The notes beneath the pieces are model-generated. The model worked only from the letters and a program-made list of their open reading frames with translations. It ran no database searches and was not told the DNA's origin. A program made the position numbers and the translations under genes. Shown here one piece after another: positions 11,027-22,431 of a DNA stretch of 64,000 nucleotides (position 1 is the first letter of the stretch; every line of letters begins with the position of its first letter). Source of the stretch: Hibiscus mutabilis (lineage: Eukaryota; Streptophyta; Magnoliopsida; Malvales; Malvaceae); contig CM033719.1 in the NCBI GenBank assembly GCA_019671005.1, positions 20,262,750 through 20,326,749 of the forward strand. Direction: 5' to 3'.

Positions 11027-11206
11027 ATTTTTTTGTTTTTTAACAAAATAAAGAGAGTCGAGCTTTTTCAAATAATTACCGCTTTAATAATATTAGAAGT
11101 TCCGGATTAAAGTGATTATTAAATTAACATTGGGTTGTAAGTGCGCGTTTATTTTGACGCATTTAAAATTTGGCATATAAACCCATTTTTTTAAGCGGGG
11201 GAAAAC

Positions 11207-11316
11207 GCTAATGCTTTCGTGGAGATATCGTTCTCCCGTGTAGGCCTAGCAAGTACCTTCGGGGCTCGAGTACCTTATGCTTTCGTAAGGATATCGTTCC
11301 TTCGTGCAGGCATAGG
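11207..11316 (+). other. Twin leader hairpins with identical TATCGT loops
   Basis: Hairpin A (11207-11250): inner stem GGAGA/TCTCC around loop TATCGT, outer GCTA/TAGC. Hairpin B (11273-11316): inner stem AAGGA/TCCTT around the same loop, outer CCT(T)ATGC/GCATAGG. Both have TTTCGT before the inner stem. The stems differ at several positions yet remain complementary, which indicates selection on structure. Their place between primer site and first ORF is where retroelement packaging or dimerisation signals usually lie; that role is inferred. Confidence 0.6.
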
Positions 11317-11690
11317 CGAATGGGTCCCCCTGAATTGAACCCGGATGAAAGGAGCCTATAATGGGTGATGATCGGGGGCCTTGCTACTCTTAGTAGAGGA
11401 CAGTAAGGACAGTTCGGGTACCTCCTAGAACCAAAACTGCATATAGAGAACATAGAAACCCACCCTATTAAAGCCATGCGGATAGCCTTAGGTGTTTTAG
11501 ATGGATAAATAGGGTTGTTTTGTCTGTTTACCTTATTTAATTTGCTTTTTTTATTTATGTGTTTATTAATTCTATCCGGTACTGACTTGTCTTCTTTTGC
11601 TCTGTTTTTTTTTTCTTTCATGCATTATTACATTTACATTACATAAAGGTACTGGATCAAGTGGTTTTCCTGATCAGAAAGTCTTTCACC
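11317..11690 (+). other. Element 1 leader
   Basis: Noncoding leader conserved with element 2 (41784-42157), including the words CCCCCTGAATTGAACCCGG and GGGCCTTGCTACTCTTAGTA. No frame is conserved between the two elements here. Confidence 0.6.
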
Positions 11691-13983
11691 ATGGAAAAAT
11701 GTGTCTTAGAAAAGAATAGCTTAACTTATCAGTCAGACATTGGTCAGAGGTCAACCAGAAGGCCAAATGGGACAGTTTACCAAGCGAGCGTGTAATAGCA
11801 GGGTACACCTACGTGAGTCTTCAACAGAACAACTTATGGGATGTCCAAAGTATTTGGTAAGGATGGGACCAGAGATTACAAGATAGGTTCTGTGATAGTT
11901 ATTGTGACATTACACGATTGTTATACGTTCGGGTCAACCAGCCCCTACTCCGAGCCATTTTTCAGTTCTGGAATCCTGCCTTTTGCTGCTTCACCTTTAA
12001 TGGACAGGACATGTGCCTACAGTAGAAGAATATACCTTCTTACTTAATCAGAAAAATGTTCAGGAAGATTGGATTTACACAAAACCTCCGAGGAATCAGA
12101 ATTACACTTCAAAACTCAAAACCTTTACCGGAATGAGTGACGATTGGGTTAATGGCTTGATCCGACTTCGAGGAGACAGTACAGTATCTGCATGGGAAAA
12201 TATTCGGGACATCCTACCGGCACATCCAGATGAGCAAAAAAAGATAGACATGCTTGCCTTGGGAATATATGGGTTGGTGATATTTCTGAGAACTCTTGGA
12301 AACATTGATGTAGCCATTCTAGATCTGTTCGAGCGTATGAAACGGCGGGTAAATCCAGTACCAGCAATCTTGGCCGAGACCTTTATTTCCTTAAATGCTA
12401 GTCGAAAGCATGAAGAAGGACATTTCAGGGGGTGTGCACAGCTGTTACAGGTTTGGGTTCAGAGCCACATGTGGAAGACGCCAACAAGGGTCCTACCAGG
12501 GATATCCTTCCAAGGTTTTTCGCCCTTACGAGGGTACTTCGCAAAAGAGTGGCGAGAGAACTTGAAAACAAAAAAATGGTCTAGTTTCTTCAGGAACATT
12601 CAAGACGAAGACATAGTATGGAGGGTCTCATGGCTCGGTAGAGTTAATTACTTTTTATACAGTTGCGGTGATTTCAACTGGCTGATGATGTTGGGACTGC
12701 ACGGATGGGTTGCTTGTGCTCCATTTTTGGTGTCCCGACAATTCAGATCACGACAGTTCATTCCCAATACCGCCGGGTTAAGCCGAACTGAATTTCCCTT
12801 CAAAGGTGAGTTTAAAGAAAAAGTCCAGACTATCATGAGGGCTTGGGACCATTGTTATCGGATCAGGGTGGAAGGAGACACCGAGCACATGACCACTCCA
12901 GACTATGATCTTTGGAGACGTTTGAGGGTTAATGATGTGATTCCTAAATCTGATCAAGGACCGGTTGTGTCACTTGAGGAGTTTACAAGGGTGGTACCGT
13001 CTGAAACTGATATCTTACGGAATGAACTCAAAAAAATTAAGAGGAAAATGGACACCCAACAGACTCAGCATGCGAGTGAGCTCTATAAAGTAAGCTTAGA
13101 GGTCGACGAACGGGATGGGATCATTAGGCAGTTGAAGAAATTAAATGCGGATTTGAGCAAGAAAAACGCTCTTTACCAAAATGATACCCTCCTACTACAA
13201 GTAAAGATACAGAAAGCCGACCGAAGTCAGTTCATAGCCGTAGAAAATGAAAGAATGAATGATATCCGTTTGGTGGAAGAAGAACGAGAAATCAGCAAGA
13301 GAATAATCGAGAAGGAGATAGAAAGCTGTCGGTTGGATATTGAGAAAGAAAGGCAGTCCTTCAAGAAGGCCATTGACCAAGAAAAGGAAAGAACTAGGCA
13401 AGAAATTAGCAAAGGAAAACAAGTAGTCAACCACGGGAGAGAAAACATCGCCGCTTGGAAAATAAGGTCCATGAGTAGCCAGAATAGACTGTTAGAGATG
13501 CAAAGGTTGTACGATGACACTATCCAAATTCTAGATCAATGCTGAAGTCGGAACGTCAAGTTGGGAGAAAAGGTGGCAGAAGTAGAACACTCTTTTCGAA
13601 CCTACTGTCAGAGGAACGGCTTCACTGAGTTACAAGAAAGAGAGCGCGAAGTAGGCACGCTACGAACCCGAATTGAGTCCCTTGAAGCAACTGTTGATGA
13701 TTATAAGGAAAGAATCAGTGTATTCAAAGAGGCTGCAGCCGGAGGGGACATTTATTGGCAAAGAAGACTGCGTGACGCCGCCCGGATGGTGCAGGATAGG
13801 GACCAATATTACGCAAACCTGATGGTGGACATACAGCGAGTCGCCAGGCATGTGAATGATTTGGCCATTGAGGTTGAAACACTCTGACCTTTCGTAGTCC
13901 CAGAAATGGAAGAAGCTCCCAGATTTATCAAGCTGCTCAGGGTTATTGGAAAATTAGGAGATAGAGCTAGGGCTTATCTGTAG
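11691..13983 (+). pseudogene. ORF1: plant-mobile-domain-like (DUF7745-type) plus coiled coil, broken
   Basis: The frame starts at ATG 11691 (MEKCVLEKNSL; the equivalent ATG exists in element 2) and is broken several times up to about 12000. A long open part then runs 12013-13545 (510 codons). Its first about 330 residues (motifs VPTVEEYTFLL, GIYGLVIF, PVPAILAETF, SCGDFNWLMMLGLHG, SRQFRSRQFIP) resemble the plant-mobile-domain-like module found in gypsy ORFs and annotated DUF7745. The remainder is a charged coiled coil rich in Glu, Lys and Arg. A TGA at 13543 separates the final coiled-coil part, and after another TGA at 13885 the frame stays open to TAG 13981. Function in the element is unknown. 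It sits upstream of gag, as the extra ORF of Ogre elements does. Confidence 0.75.
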
Positions 13984-14279
13984 GGCTCTGTATCGTAATT
14001 AGTACTCTTTTGTATTAGGGACCTTCAGGTTGTAATATGAACTCTATTGTAATTTAAACCCTTTAATTCTTGTGGAAGTAGTTCAAAAGGGTGATTACCA
14101 ACGGAATCAGTACCTTTATCTACATACATTCTTGCATTGCATCATGACATCCGCATCATTATACACGCATTTATTTTCTTTGCAACCATATTAATGCTAT
14201 AAATATTGTGGCAGTGTGAAAATAGAAGTTAAGCCGCAATCATTCATCATCCATATCTTACCGATTACAAAGCAAGCTC
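13984..14279 (+). other. Spacer between ORF1 and gag
   Basis: Noncoding, T-rich, conserved with element 2 (44404-44687). It could contain regulatory or splice signals for gag expression but none is certain. Confidence 0.5.
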
Positions 14280-16407
14280 ATAGAAGACAGGATAATCAGT
14301 CTATAAAAGGGACAAAGAGAGCTCGAGGCAAGATTTGACGAGGCCCAAAGAAGCCTCAGTGACCAGATTGCCCAGTCACAAGCATCAATAGTATCTGACA
14401 TAACTGCATTGCTAGCTAAGAGTCTCGGAAAGAGAGTTGAAGGAGAAACCGCCCAAGAACTGGAAAGTACCCCGGTTCACAATAAGGCTCAACCGGTTGC
14501 GCCGAATCTAACTAGAAAGATATATATCGACCCTGTTGGGATGTCGACTAATATACCGGTAGGGGCATCTGAGACTCAACCCCTTGACACTGAAGCACTC
14601 TATGAAGAGGAGGTGTCAGACCTGAATTTGGTCGAAAGAATCAGGACAGAGGTAGAAAAAAAGTGGGAGGAGAGGTTTCGCCTCATGGAGGAAAGATTTA
14701 AAACTTTGCAAACTATGGAAGAATCAGGAAATGATGCCAGTGACTTGAGTCTGGTATCCGACCTTGTCCTGCCACCAAAATTTAAAACGCCAGAGTTCGA
14801 CAAATACGACAGAACCATGTGTCCTTCCGCGCACATAACAATGAACTGCCAGAAGATGGCGGCCTACCTTAAGGATGAGAAGCTACTGATTCACTATTTC
14901 CAAGACAGCCTAACTGGTGCGGTGTTACGGTGGTACACCCAGTTGAGCAGGGTAAATGTTAAAACGTGGAAAGATCTTTCAAGAGCATTCGTCGAGCAAT
15001 ATAAGCACGTAACAGATATGACTCCCAGTAGAATTATGTTGGAAAATATGGGGCAGAAATCCAACGAAAGTCTACGACAGTATGCCCAGAGGTGGCGGGA
15101 AGTGGCCGCCCAAATTCAGATACCCTCCCTGAACATGAAATTACGCCATTATTCGTTAATACCTTGAAGGGGGCACTGTTCGATCGCCTCATTAATAACA
15201 CAACATAGATTTTTGCTAATTTGATTAGGACTGTGGAGTCCCTTGAATTGGCAATTAAGAGTGGTAGAATTGATAGCGGGAAAGGATCTCGAAAGTACAG
15301 CAAGAAGAATGAAGTAAACGTTGCCAGTACTTACACTGCCCTAATGAATTTTATAGTCTCACAGCCACAAGCACCTGTGGGAAAAGCGCAAAACTCGAAT
15401 CAAAGAGAAGAGAGAACCTCGAGAAAAGAGAAAGAGAGGCAAGATTTTACTTCACTACCTGTTCCGTTCTCGGAGCTTTACTCTCAGTTGTATGAAGCAG
15501 ACCTGGTCCATCCATATTACGTTACTCCGTTCAAACCGCCGTTTCATCCTGGTATAACCTGAAATCGCATTGCGACTATCACGGCAGTGCCCCTGGTCAT
15601 CCCACCTAGAACTGCCTTGCTTTCAAAAAACTTGTGCAGAACTTAATTGATTCTGGGATACTGAAGTTTGAAGAACCAAGTGTAGCTACTAACCCGTTGC
15701 CTAATCATGGGAATAGAGGAGTAAATGTTATTGAGGAATGATTTACCAAGAAGATTAAGGATGATGTGTCGGAAATCAAATCTCAGTTGCGGTGGGTATT
15801 TCAACAATTGTGCATGGCCCACGTGATCGACAAAGGCATGGTAATAAGGCAGAAGGAATGTGAAGTGTATTGCGAATTCCATCAGGACGAAGGGCACGAC
15901 ATCCAAAAGTGCAACGAGGTTAAGAGATTGGTACAACAATTGATGAATGAAAAGCAAATAGAATTCTTCGAAGAGCCCACAGGAAAGAAGGGGTCGGACG
16001 TACATATGACGGATAGCCCCAACGCTAAATACGGGAGAAATAGACCTCTTATCATCTCCTCCAAGCCGAGGAGTGCAGTTGCCTCCCAATGAGAAACCAC
16101 TAAGATAAATCCCAAGATCATCATCTCAGCACCATCCCCGTTCCCATTCAAGGATATGCGGCAAACTCCCTGGAACTATGTTGTAAATGTGACCACGCCA
16201 GAAAAGCCAGAATCTGGTGAGGTAAAAGAGCTTATACTGAAAGACGAGCAAAGCAAGAGTGATGTGAATGTCGGTGAGGTGGGCCATTTCACGAGGAGCG
16301 GCATATGTTACTCCTCTAAGACCTTGAGGGCTGCTGAAGCGGCCAAAGATAAAGGAAAGGATACATCGGTTACCCCACGCAGATATTCGGTAAAGAACCT
16401 CTTCTAA
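14280..16407 (+). pseudogene. Element 1 gag, broken
   Basis: The start codon appears lost (ATA at 14280 where element 2 has ATG) and a TAA follows 8 codons on. The capsid region (about 14409-15130) has the gypsy gag signature: RWYTQLSRVNVKTWKDLSRA, then FVEQYKHV and ESLRQYAQRWREVAAQI. A frameshift near 15140 breaks it; it resumes at about 15160-15560 and 15640-16092 with further stops. The nucleocapsid part has two CX2HX4-5GHX4C-type knuckles (CDYH...GH near 15565, and YCEFHQDEGHDIQKC near 15875). The gag frame overlaps the start of the protease frame around 16384. Confidence 0.8.
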
Positions 16408-17717
16408 AGATAAATGAGCCGGTAACCGAGGCTCAGGCCAAAGAATTTCTAAAGTTCCTGAGACATAGCGAGTACAGTGTAGTGGAACAACTACGAAAGC
16501 AACCGGCTAGGATCACGGTGCTGGAGTTGCTCTTGAGTTCAAAAAGACACCATGAGGCACTATTAAAAGTACTAAATCAGACTTTTGTGCCCCATGACAT
16601 TTCTGTGGCAAAACTGGACAGGATAGTGGGGCATATCACTGCCTATAACCATATAACATTTAGTGATGACGAGATCCCCGAGGGCGAAATGGGGTCCACC
16701 AAAGCTCTTAACATCACAACCCACTGCAAAGGGTATGTGGTACCAGGGGTACTGGTTGACAACGGGTCAGCACTGAACGTGCTGCCTATGGTGACCTTGC
16801 AGAAGCTACCAATAGATGGTTCTCACCTAAAGCCCTGCCATAACTCCGTGAGAGCCTTTGACGGCACACAAAGAGGAACAATGGGAAAAATTGAGGTGCC
16901 TCTATTGATCGGGCCAACTGAGTACGTGATTGATTTTGTGGTAATGGACATAAAACCATCTTACAGCTGCTTATTGGGAAGGCCATGGATCCACTCCGCA
17001 GGATTTGTCCCCTCATCATTACATCAGAAATTAAAATTCGTAATAGAAAGAAAATTGGTCACAGTGGAGGCCGAGCAGGAAATTATTGCTTCAGTGACAT
17101 CAGATGCCCCCTACATTCAAAATGACGAGGATGCTGCAGAATGCTCTTTTCGAGCATTAGAGCTAGTGAATGCCACATTCGTCGCGGAAGGAAGTCGAAT
17201 TCCCTATCCCAGGTTATCTAATTGTACCAAGATGACCGTTGCTGAAACTTTAGGCCGAGGAGCCAAAGCAGGAAGAGGGCTAGGGAAAAGATTGCAAGGG
17301 AGCCTACGAGCCAAAAATATGATAACCAAGAAGGACCGTTTTGGGTTGGGTTACAAACCAAGTGTCCAAAAAAGAAAAGAAGAATACAAGAGAAAAGAAG
17401 AACAAAGAAAAGCCAGATTTAATGGAGAAGACATTCCATGGAGACCAATGTCCTTCCCTAGTTTGAAAACCATTTTTGTCTCTGGAGGATTCTACCAACC
17501 AGGACAAGAGGTTGAAGAGGCAATTAAGGAAAATGACGTACTCAACAAGGAGGAAATGTTTAATGAATCACTTGAGGGGGTGTCCATCAACATGATAGCT
17601 GGAAAGGGCCAAGTCAGCAATATGTTGACCAACATACGCCCCTGCCATCCCGGGGAAACTCTTGATAACTGGAGCCACATTGATCTACCTGTGGTTTTTA
17701 GGACTAGATCAGAGTAA
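16384..17717 (+). pseudogene. Element 1 aspartic protease region with G-patch-like motif (frame open)
   Basis: The frame is open from about 16384 to the TAA at 17715. LVDNGSALNVLP (about 16750-16790) carries the active-site Asp in the D-N-G-S form, and SCLLGRPWIHSAG is the second hallmark of Ty3/gypsy proteases. After it comes a glycine-rich segment (ETLGRGAKAGRGLGKRLQG, about 17244-17303) that resembles a G-patch, an RNA-binding motif seen in this position in some plant gypsy elements. Frame linkage to gag is broken, so it is listed as part of a dead polyprotein, though this stretch itself has no internal stop. Confidence 0.78.
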
Positions 17718-17933
17718 TGCTCCGAATCAACTTTTTGTTTTTGCCCATAAACATTGGGGATCTTTTGTATAGGGCACATATGTTAACTTTTGTTGAAATG
17801 AAAATATCTTCCTCGTTTTCTTAAATAGAAAACGTTTCATCTATTTCATTCATTCATTCTTCATGTTCATTCACTTCATATAAAGCCATTCTCTTCCCAA
17901 TACAATTCATTCTCATTTAATTCAGGTCTCTCA
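17718..17933 (+). other. Intron-like gap between protease and RT
   Basis: About 215 noncoding bases, T-rich toward the right end, terminating in TTTAATTCAG|GT, a good splice acceptor. The GTAATG at 17714 is a candidate donor. Ogre elements are known for an intron between protease and RT-RNase H whose partial splicing sets the Gag-Pro to Gag-Pro-Pol ratio. Element 2 has the same layout with TTTAATGCAG (48319-48328). Confidence 0.55.
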
Positions 17934-19649
17934 TGATTGACTGTATGAATGATACCGAACCCAATCTCGGAGTGAATTTTGAATGCCCCGAAATCTCAGA
18001 GGGAATTGGGGAAGAAGATGATGAGATAGAATGTGAGGTCCCTGTCGAGTTGAAGAGAATGGTGGCCAACGAAGAAACGCAAATCATGTTCCACCAAGAA
18101 GAAACAGAAGTTGTAAACTTGGGGACTGAATAAGAGAGAAAAGAAGTAAAAATAGGGACGATGTTTTCCTCAAAAACCAGGCACGAACTGATAACCCTAC
18201 TCCAAGAATTTAAGGATGTTTTCGCCTAGACTTATCAAGATATGCCAGGTTTGAATACTGATATAATGGTGCACAAACTACCACCAAAGCCGGAATGCAA
18301 ACCAATACAGTAAAAACTTCGGAGAATGAGGCCAGACATGTTGTTAAAGATCAGAGAAGAGGTAAAAAATAGTTTGATGCTGGCTTCTTAGAGGTGGCCA
18401 AATACCCCGAATGGGTTGCAAACATCGTACCAGTACCAAAGAAGGACTGAAAGGTTCACATGTGTGTAGATTATAGGGATCTCAACTGAGCCAGCCCTAA
18501 AGACAATTTCCCTCTGCCACATATTGGCACGCTGGTTGACAACACCGCGGGACACTCATGGTTTTCATTCATGGATGGCTTTTCAGGGTACAACCAGATA
18601 AAGATGGACTCTAACGACATGGAGAAAACTACATTCGTAACCATGTGGGGCATTTTTTGTTACCGGGTGATGCCTTTCGGGCTCAAGAATGCAGGGGCAA
18701 CTTACCAGAGAGCAATGTTGACTCTTTTCCATGACATAATGCACAAAGAAATAGAAGTATACGTGGACGACATGATCGCCAAGTACCGAACAGAAGAGGA
18801 GCACCTACAGAACTTAAGAAAACTATTCCAAAGACTACAAAAATACCAGCTGAGGCTTAATCCTGCCAAATGCACCTTCGCCGTTACTTCTGGAAAACTC
18901 TTGGGGTTCGTGGTAAGCAGAAGAGGGATTAAGATCGATCCAGATAAAGTGAAAGCCATCTAGGATCTCTCACCACCCCACACTCAGAAGGAAGTTCGTG
19001 GTTTCCTGTGGAGGTTGAATTATATCTCTCGTTTCATTTCCCAATTAACTGATCGGTGTGACCCAGTCTTCAGACTTCTTAGAAAGAATAATCCCGGTGT
19101 ATGGGATGAGGAATGTCAAGGAGCCCTAGAAAAGATCAAAAGGTACCTGACAAATGCTCCGATTTTAGTCGCGCCAGTACCAAATAGGCCTTTAATCCTC
19201 TACCTGACAATCTTTGAGTATTCAATGGGGTGTGTATTGGGGCAACACGATGAGTCAGGGAAAAGGGAGCAAGCCATCTATTGCCTAAGCAGAAAGTTAA
19301 TTGATTGCGAAACATGGTACCCGCCAATTCAGAAGCTGTGTTGTGCTTTAGTTTGGGCTACCAAGCGGCTTAGGCAGTATATGTTGTACCATACTACTTG
19401 GTTAATATCTAAGCTAGACCCCTTGAAGTTCCTAATGGAAGCACCAGCACTAACGGGAAGGATGGCCTGCTGGCAGATGCTCTTATCCGAATTCAACATT
19501 GTATACGTAAGCCAGAAAGCCGTAAAGGGAAGCGCCGTAGAGGATTTCCTAGCTAGTCACGCTTCGGACGATTATGAGGCATTGAACTTTAATTTCCCGG
19601 ATAAAGACTTGATGTGCATTACAACCGAGGAAGAGGTTTCAGATGATAA
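17934..19649 (+). pseudogene. Element 1 reverse transcriptase and first RNase H, broken
   Basis: ATG at 17934 starts an acidic N-terminal region. In-frame stops occur at 18131 (TAA), 18227 (TAG), 18311 (TAA), 18448 (TGA), 18487 (TGA) and 18961 (TAG); most correspond to Trp, Gln, Arg or Gln codons in element 2. A one-base loss near 18368 also shifts the frame. The palm is clear: FMDGFSGYNQIKM (motif A), PFGLKNAGATYQRAM (motif B) and YVDD at 18760-18771 (motif C). The connection and RNase H follow from about 19015 (RFISQLTDRCDPVFRLL, then ILYLTIFEYSMGCVLGQ and AIYCLSRKL). Confidence 0.88.
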
Positions 19650-20090
19650 CTCATGGAAGCTTTACTTTGATGGGGCCTCTAACGCCATCGGACACGGGAT
19701 AGGGGCCGTGCTAATTTCCCCCGAGAATGTCTATTATCCCTTCACCAGCAGACTAGAATTCTTCTGCACCAACAATATAGCTGAATACGACGCCGCGATA
19801 TGGGACTAAACTCAGCTATTGAAAGAAAGATTAAGGAACTTCGAGTATTCGGAGATTCATCATTAGTGATTTACCAGTTGCGTGGGGAATGGGAAACCAG
19901 GGACCCGAAGTTGGTCAAATATTATGAATTAATTCAAGAGCTCACCAAGGAGTTTGAAAAGGCCAGCTTCAATTACCTTCTCATAGAAGAAAATCAGATG
20001 GCAGACGCCTTGGCAACCTTGGCTTCCATGTTCAAAACGAACAGAGGGGCAGAAATGAAGCCCGTTAAGATGCAGAGTTTTGGAAGGCCT
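19650..20090 (+). pseudogene. Second (additional) RNase H domain of element 1
   Basis: WKLYFDGASNAIGHGIGAVL (about 19655-19714) followed by TNNIAEYDA and, after a frame change near 19795, VFGDSSLVIYQLRGEW and NQMADALATLASM: Asp, Glu, Asp and Asp catalytic positions of an RNase H fold distinct from the RT-linked one. A second, archaeal-type RNase H is a documented trait of the Tat lineage. The TAA at 19807 and the adjacent shift break the domain. Confidence 0.8.
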
Positions 20091-21379
20091 GCTCATTGTT
20101 GTAATGTGCAGGAAGAGATTGGTGGAAACCCATGGTACTATGACATCTTGCAATATGTCAAGCTTCTAAAGTATCCCGAAGGGGCAAATGACAATGACAG
20201 AAAAACACTCAGAAAAATGGCAACAGGATATGTCCTAGATGGGGAGATCCTATATAAAAGAGGCCATGATCAGACATTGTTAAGATGTGTGGATGCCTGG
20301 GAGGCGAAGGAGATTTTAGCCGAGGTACACGACGGTCTATGTGGGACGCACGCCAACGGGCTGTCTATAGCCCAGAAAATTATGAGATATGGCTATTTCT
20401 GGTCGACCATGGAGGGAGATTGTATCGATTACGCCAGGAAATGCCACAATGCCAAATTTATGCTGACAAGATTCACACTCCCCCATCACCTTTACACACC
20501 ATGAATTCTCCGTGGCCTTTTGCAGCGTAGGGCATGGACGTCATCGGGCAGATTCACCCGAAGGCTTCCAACGGACACCGTTTTATTTTGGTCGCTATAG
20601 ACTATTTCACTAAATGGGTGGAGGCAGCATTTTACGCCAACATCACAAGGACTACAGTATGTAAATTCCTAAAGAAAAGGATCATTTTTCGATACGATTT
20701 GCCAGAAAGGGTCATCACCGACAACGCTTCCAATCTGAATAACAAAATAATGACGGACGTGTGCAACCAATTCAAGATAACACACCATAATTCCACAGTC
20801 TATCGTCCTAAAATGAATGGGGCGGTGGAAGCAGCAAACAAACACATAAAGAAGATCATAGCGAAGACGACGGATACCTACATGGATTGGCACGAAAAGC
20901 TGCCATTTGTTCTTTTTGCCTATAGGACGTCCATTCGCACATCGATAGGGGCAACACCCTACTCCTTGGTTTATGGTACCGAAGCAGTACTCCCCATTGA
21001 GGTAGAGATTTCGTCGCTCCGGGTCTTAAATGAAGTAAAATTGTAAGAATCCAAATAGGTGCAAGCCAGACTCGACCAGCTAAATCTCATTGAAGAAAAG
21101 AGACTAAAGGCCATTTGCCATGGTCAAATGTACCGAAAACGAATGATGTGGGCATACAACAAAAAGGTGCGCCCAAGAGAATTTAGAGAGGGTGATCTGG
21201 TGCTCAAGAAAATCCTCCCGATTCAGAAAGATTCTCGAGGAAAGTGGATACCCAATTGGGAAGGGCCATACATGGTAAAAAGGGCCTTCTTAGGAGGAAC
21301 CTTAATCTTAACTGAAATGGATGGAGACGAGCTGAAAAGCCCTGTAAATTCTGATGTTGTTAAGAAATACTACGTTTGA
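20091..21379 (+). pseudogene. Element 1 integrase, nearly intact core
   Basis: The zinc-binding part HDGLCGTHANG...CIDYARKC (about 20329-20442) is followed by a TGA at 20502 and another stop at 20528. The core, open from 20534, has Asp in AIDYFTKW (20600), Asp in ITDNAS (20720) and Glu in GAVEAANK (20828), spaced as D,D-35-E. Stops at 21044 and 21056 precede the C-terminal part (21059-21379), which has the GPYMVKRAF segment typical of gypsy integrase tails. No chromodomain is seen, as expected for Tat elements. Confidence 0.85.
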
Positions 21380-22431
21380 AAGAGGAAAAAAGAAAAAAAA
21401 GAAAAAAGAAATAAAAAAAGAAAAAAAGAAAAAAAGAAGAAGAACAAAAAATGGAGAGCTCGGGGTGAAAACCCGAAATAGGGTGCCTTGAAGAAAATAA
21501 AGGACTCGAGTCGAAAACCCGTAAAGGGCGGCTCGGATAAATTGAGAGGTTGGATATCTGGAGAGAAGGGTCGTCCCCATGAACCCTGTGAAGAGGGAGC
21601 TTCAGGAAAAGATTCTACGCTGGTTGACGGGATCATGTATCATTCATACTGAAGATAATGAGGGATCTTGTATTTCATGTTTGGCTTTTCATTTTCCTCA
21701 TGTGTGTCATGACTCTCTCAAAGTTGTCCCAAACCCTTAATCGTAATAAAATCATATTTTTGAGCATCCATTCATTGCCTTCTTGTTAATATCATGCAAA
21801 TAAGCTAACATAGGCTTATGATAAACAAGAGATTTCTGAGCATTATTGTGATCTAATATTAAAGATGCAAGTGATTAGAAAACGATGTTAACTTTGCCCT
21901 CTAGCTGCCTACATAACGTCTATTGACAGGGCGGGCAGAAGGCTTCAAGCACCAGGGTAGGATGGCCAATGGCGCATGCCCTGCTTGTTTAAGAGAAAGC
22001 ATGCGAGACAACAAGAGAGATCTCCCAGGTGAAAACCCGGAAGGGCACATAAAAAAACAAAACAAAAAAAAACAAAAGAAAAAGAAAGAAAAATAAGAAA
22101 CCTCTAAAGTGAAAACCTAAAAGGGCACTTTAGAATCCCGAATCAAAAATTCAAAAAAGAAAAGTTGGAATGGTTGAACCTGACAGTGAAATGAGGTATC
22201 ACCGCTAGAAGAAAAAGGAGAAAGCAAGCAACGTAAGGTCGAGATTGACTGAGGACTAAAGCAGGCCCACCAAGATATTGACACTCATGCATCATGAATA
22301 GTTAGACATCCCTAAGATTAGGAGCATGTTAATTCATTTGTCATAGCATTTTGTCTTATTCTAGATAGGTATCTACATATTCAAAGAAACATCGGTAGCC
22401 ATCCTGGAGTGAATCCCAAATGTGAATATGA
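21380..22431 (+). other. Element 1 3' UTR: A-rich tracts and GAAAACCCG-loop hairpins
   Basis: A/AG-rich runs lie at 21380-21450 and 22050-22100. Four related hairpins carry the loop GAAAACC(C)G..AAGGG: about 21455-21493, 21503-21536, 22025-22049 and 22103-22134. The last has a perfect 9-bp stem TCTAAAGTG/CACTTTAGA. The same four exist in element 2 with different, still complementary stems (for example CAAGAC/GTCTTG at 51782-51811 and GGGTG/CACCC at 52325-52347). Confidence 0.55.

Noticed and set aside
21380..21450. A-rich tract as the poly(A) tail of a retrogene or LINE
   Set aside because: It sits between integrase and the structured 3' UTR of element 1, has many G interruptions and no target duplication.
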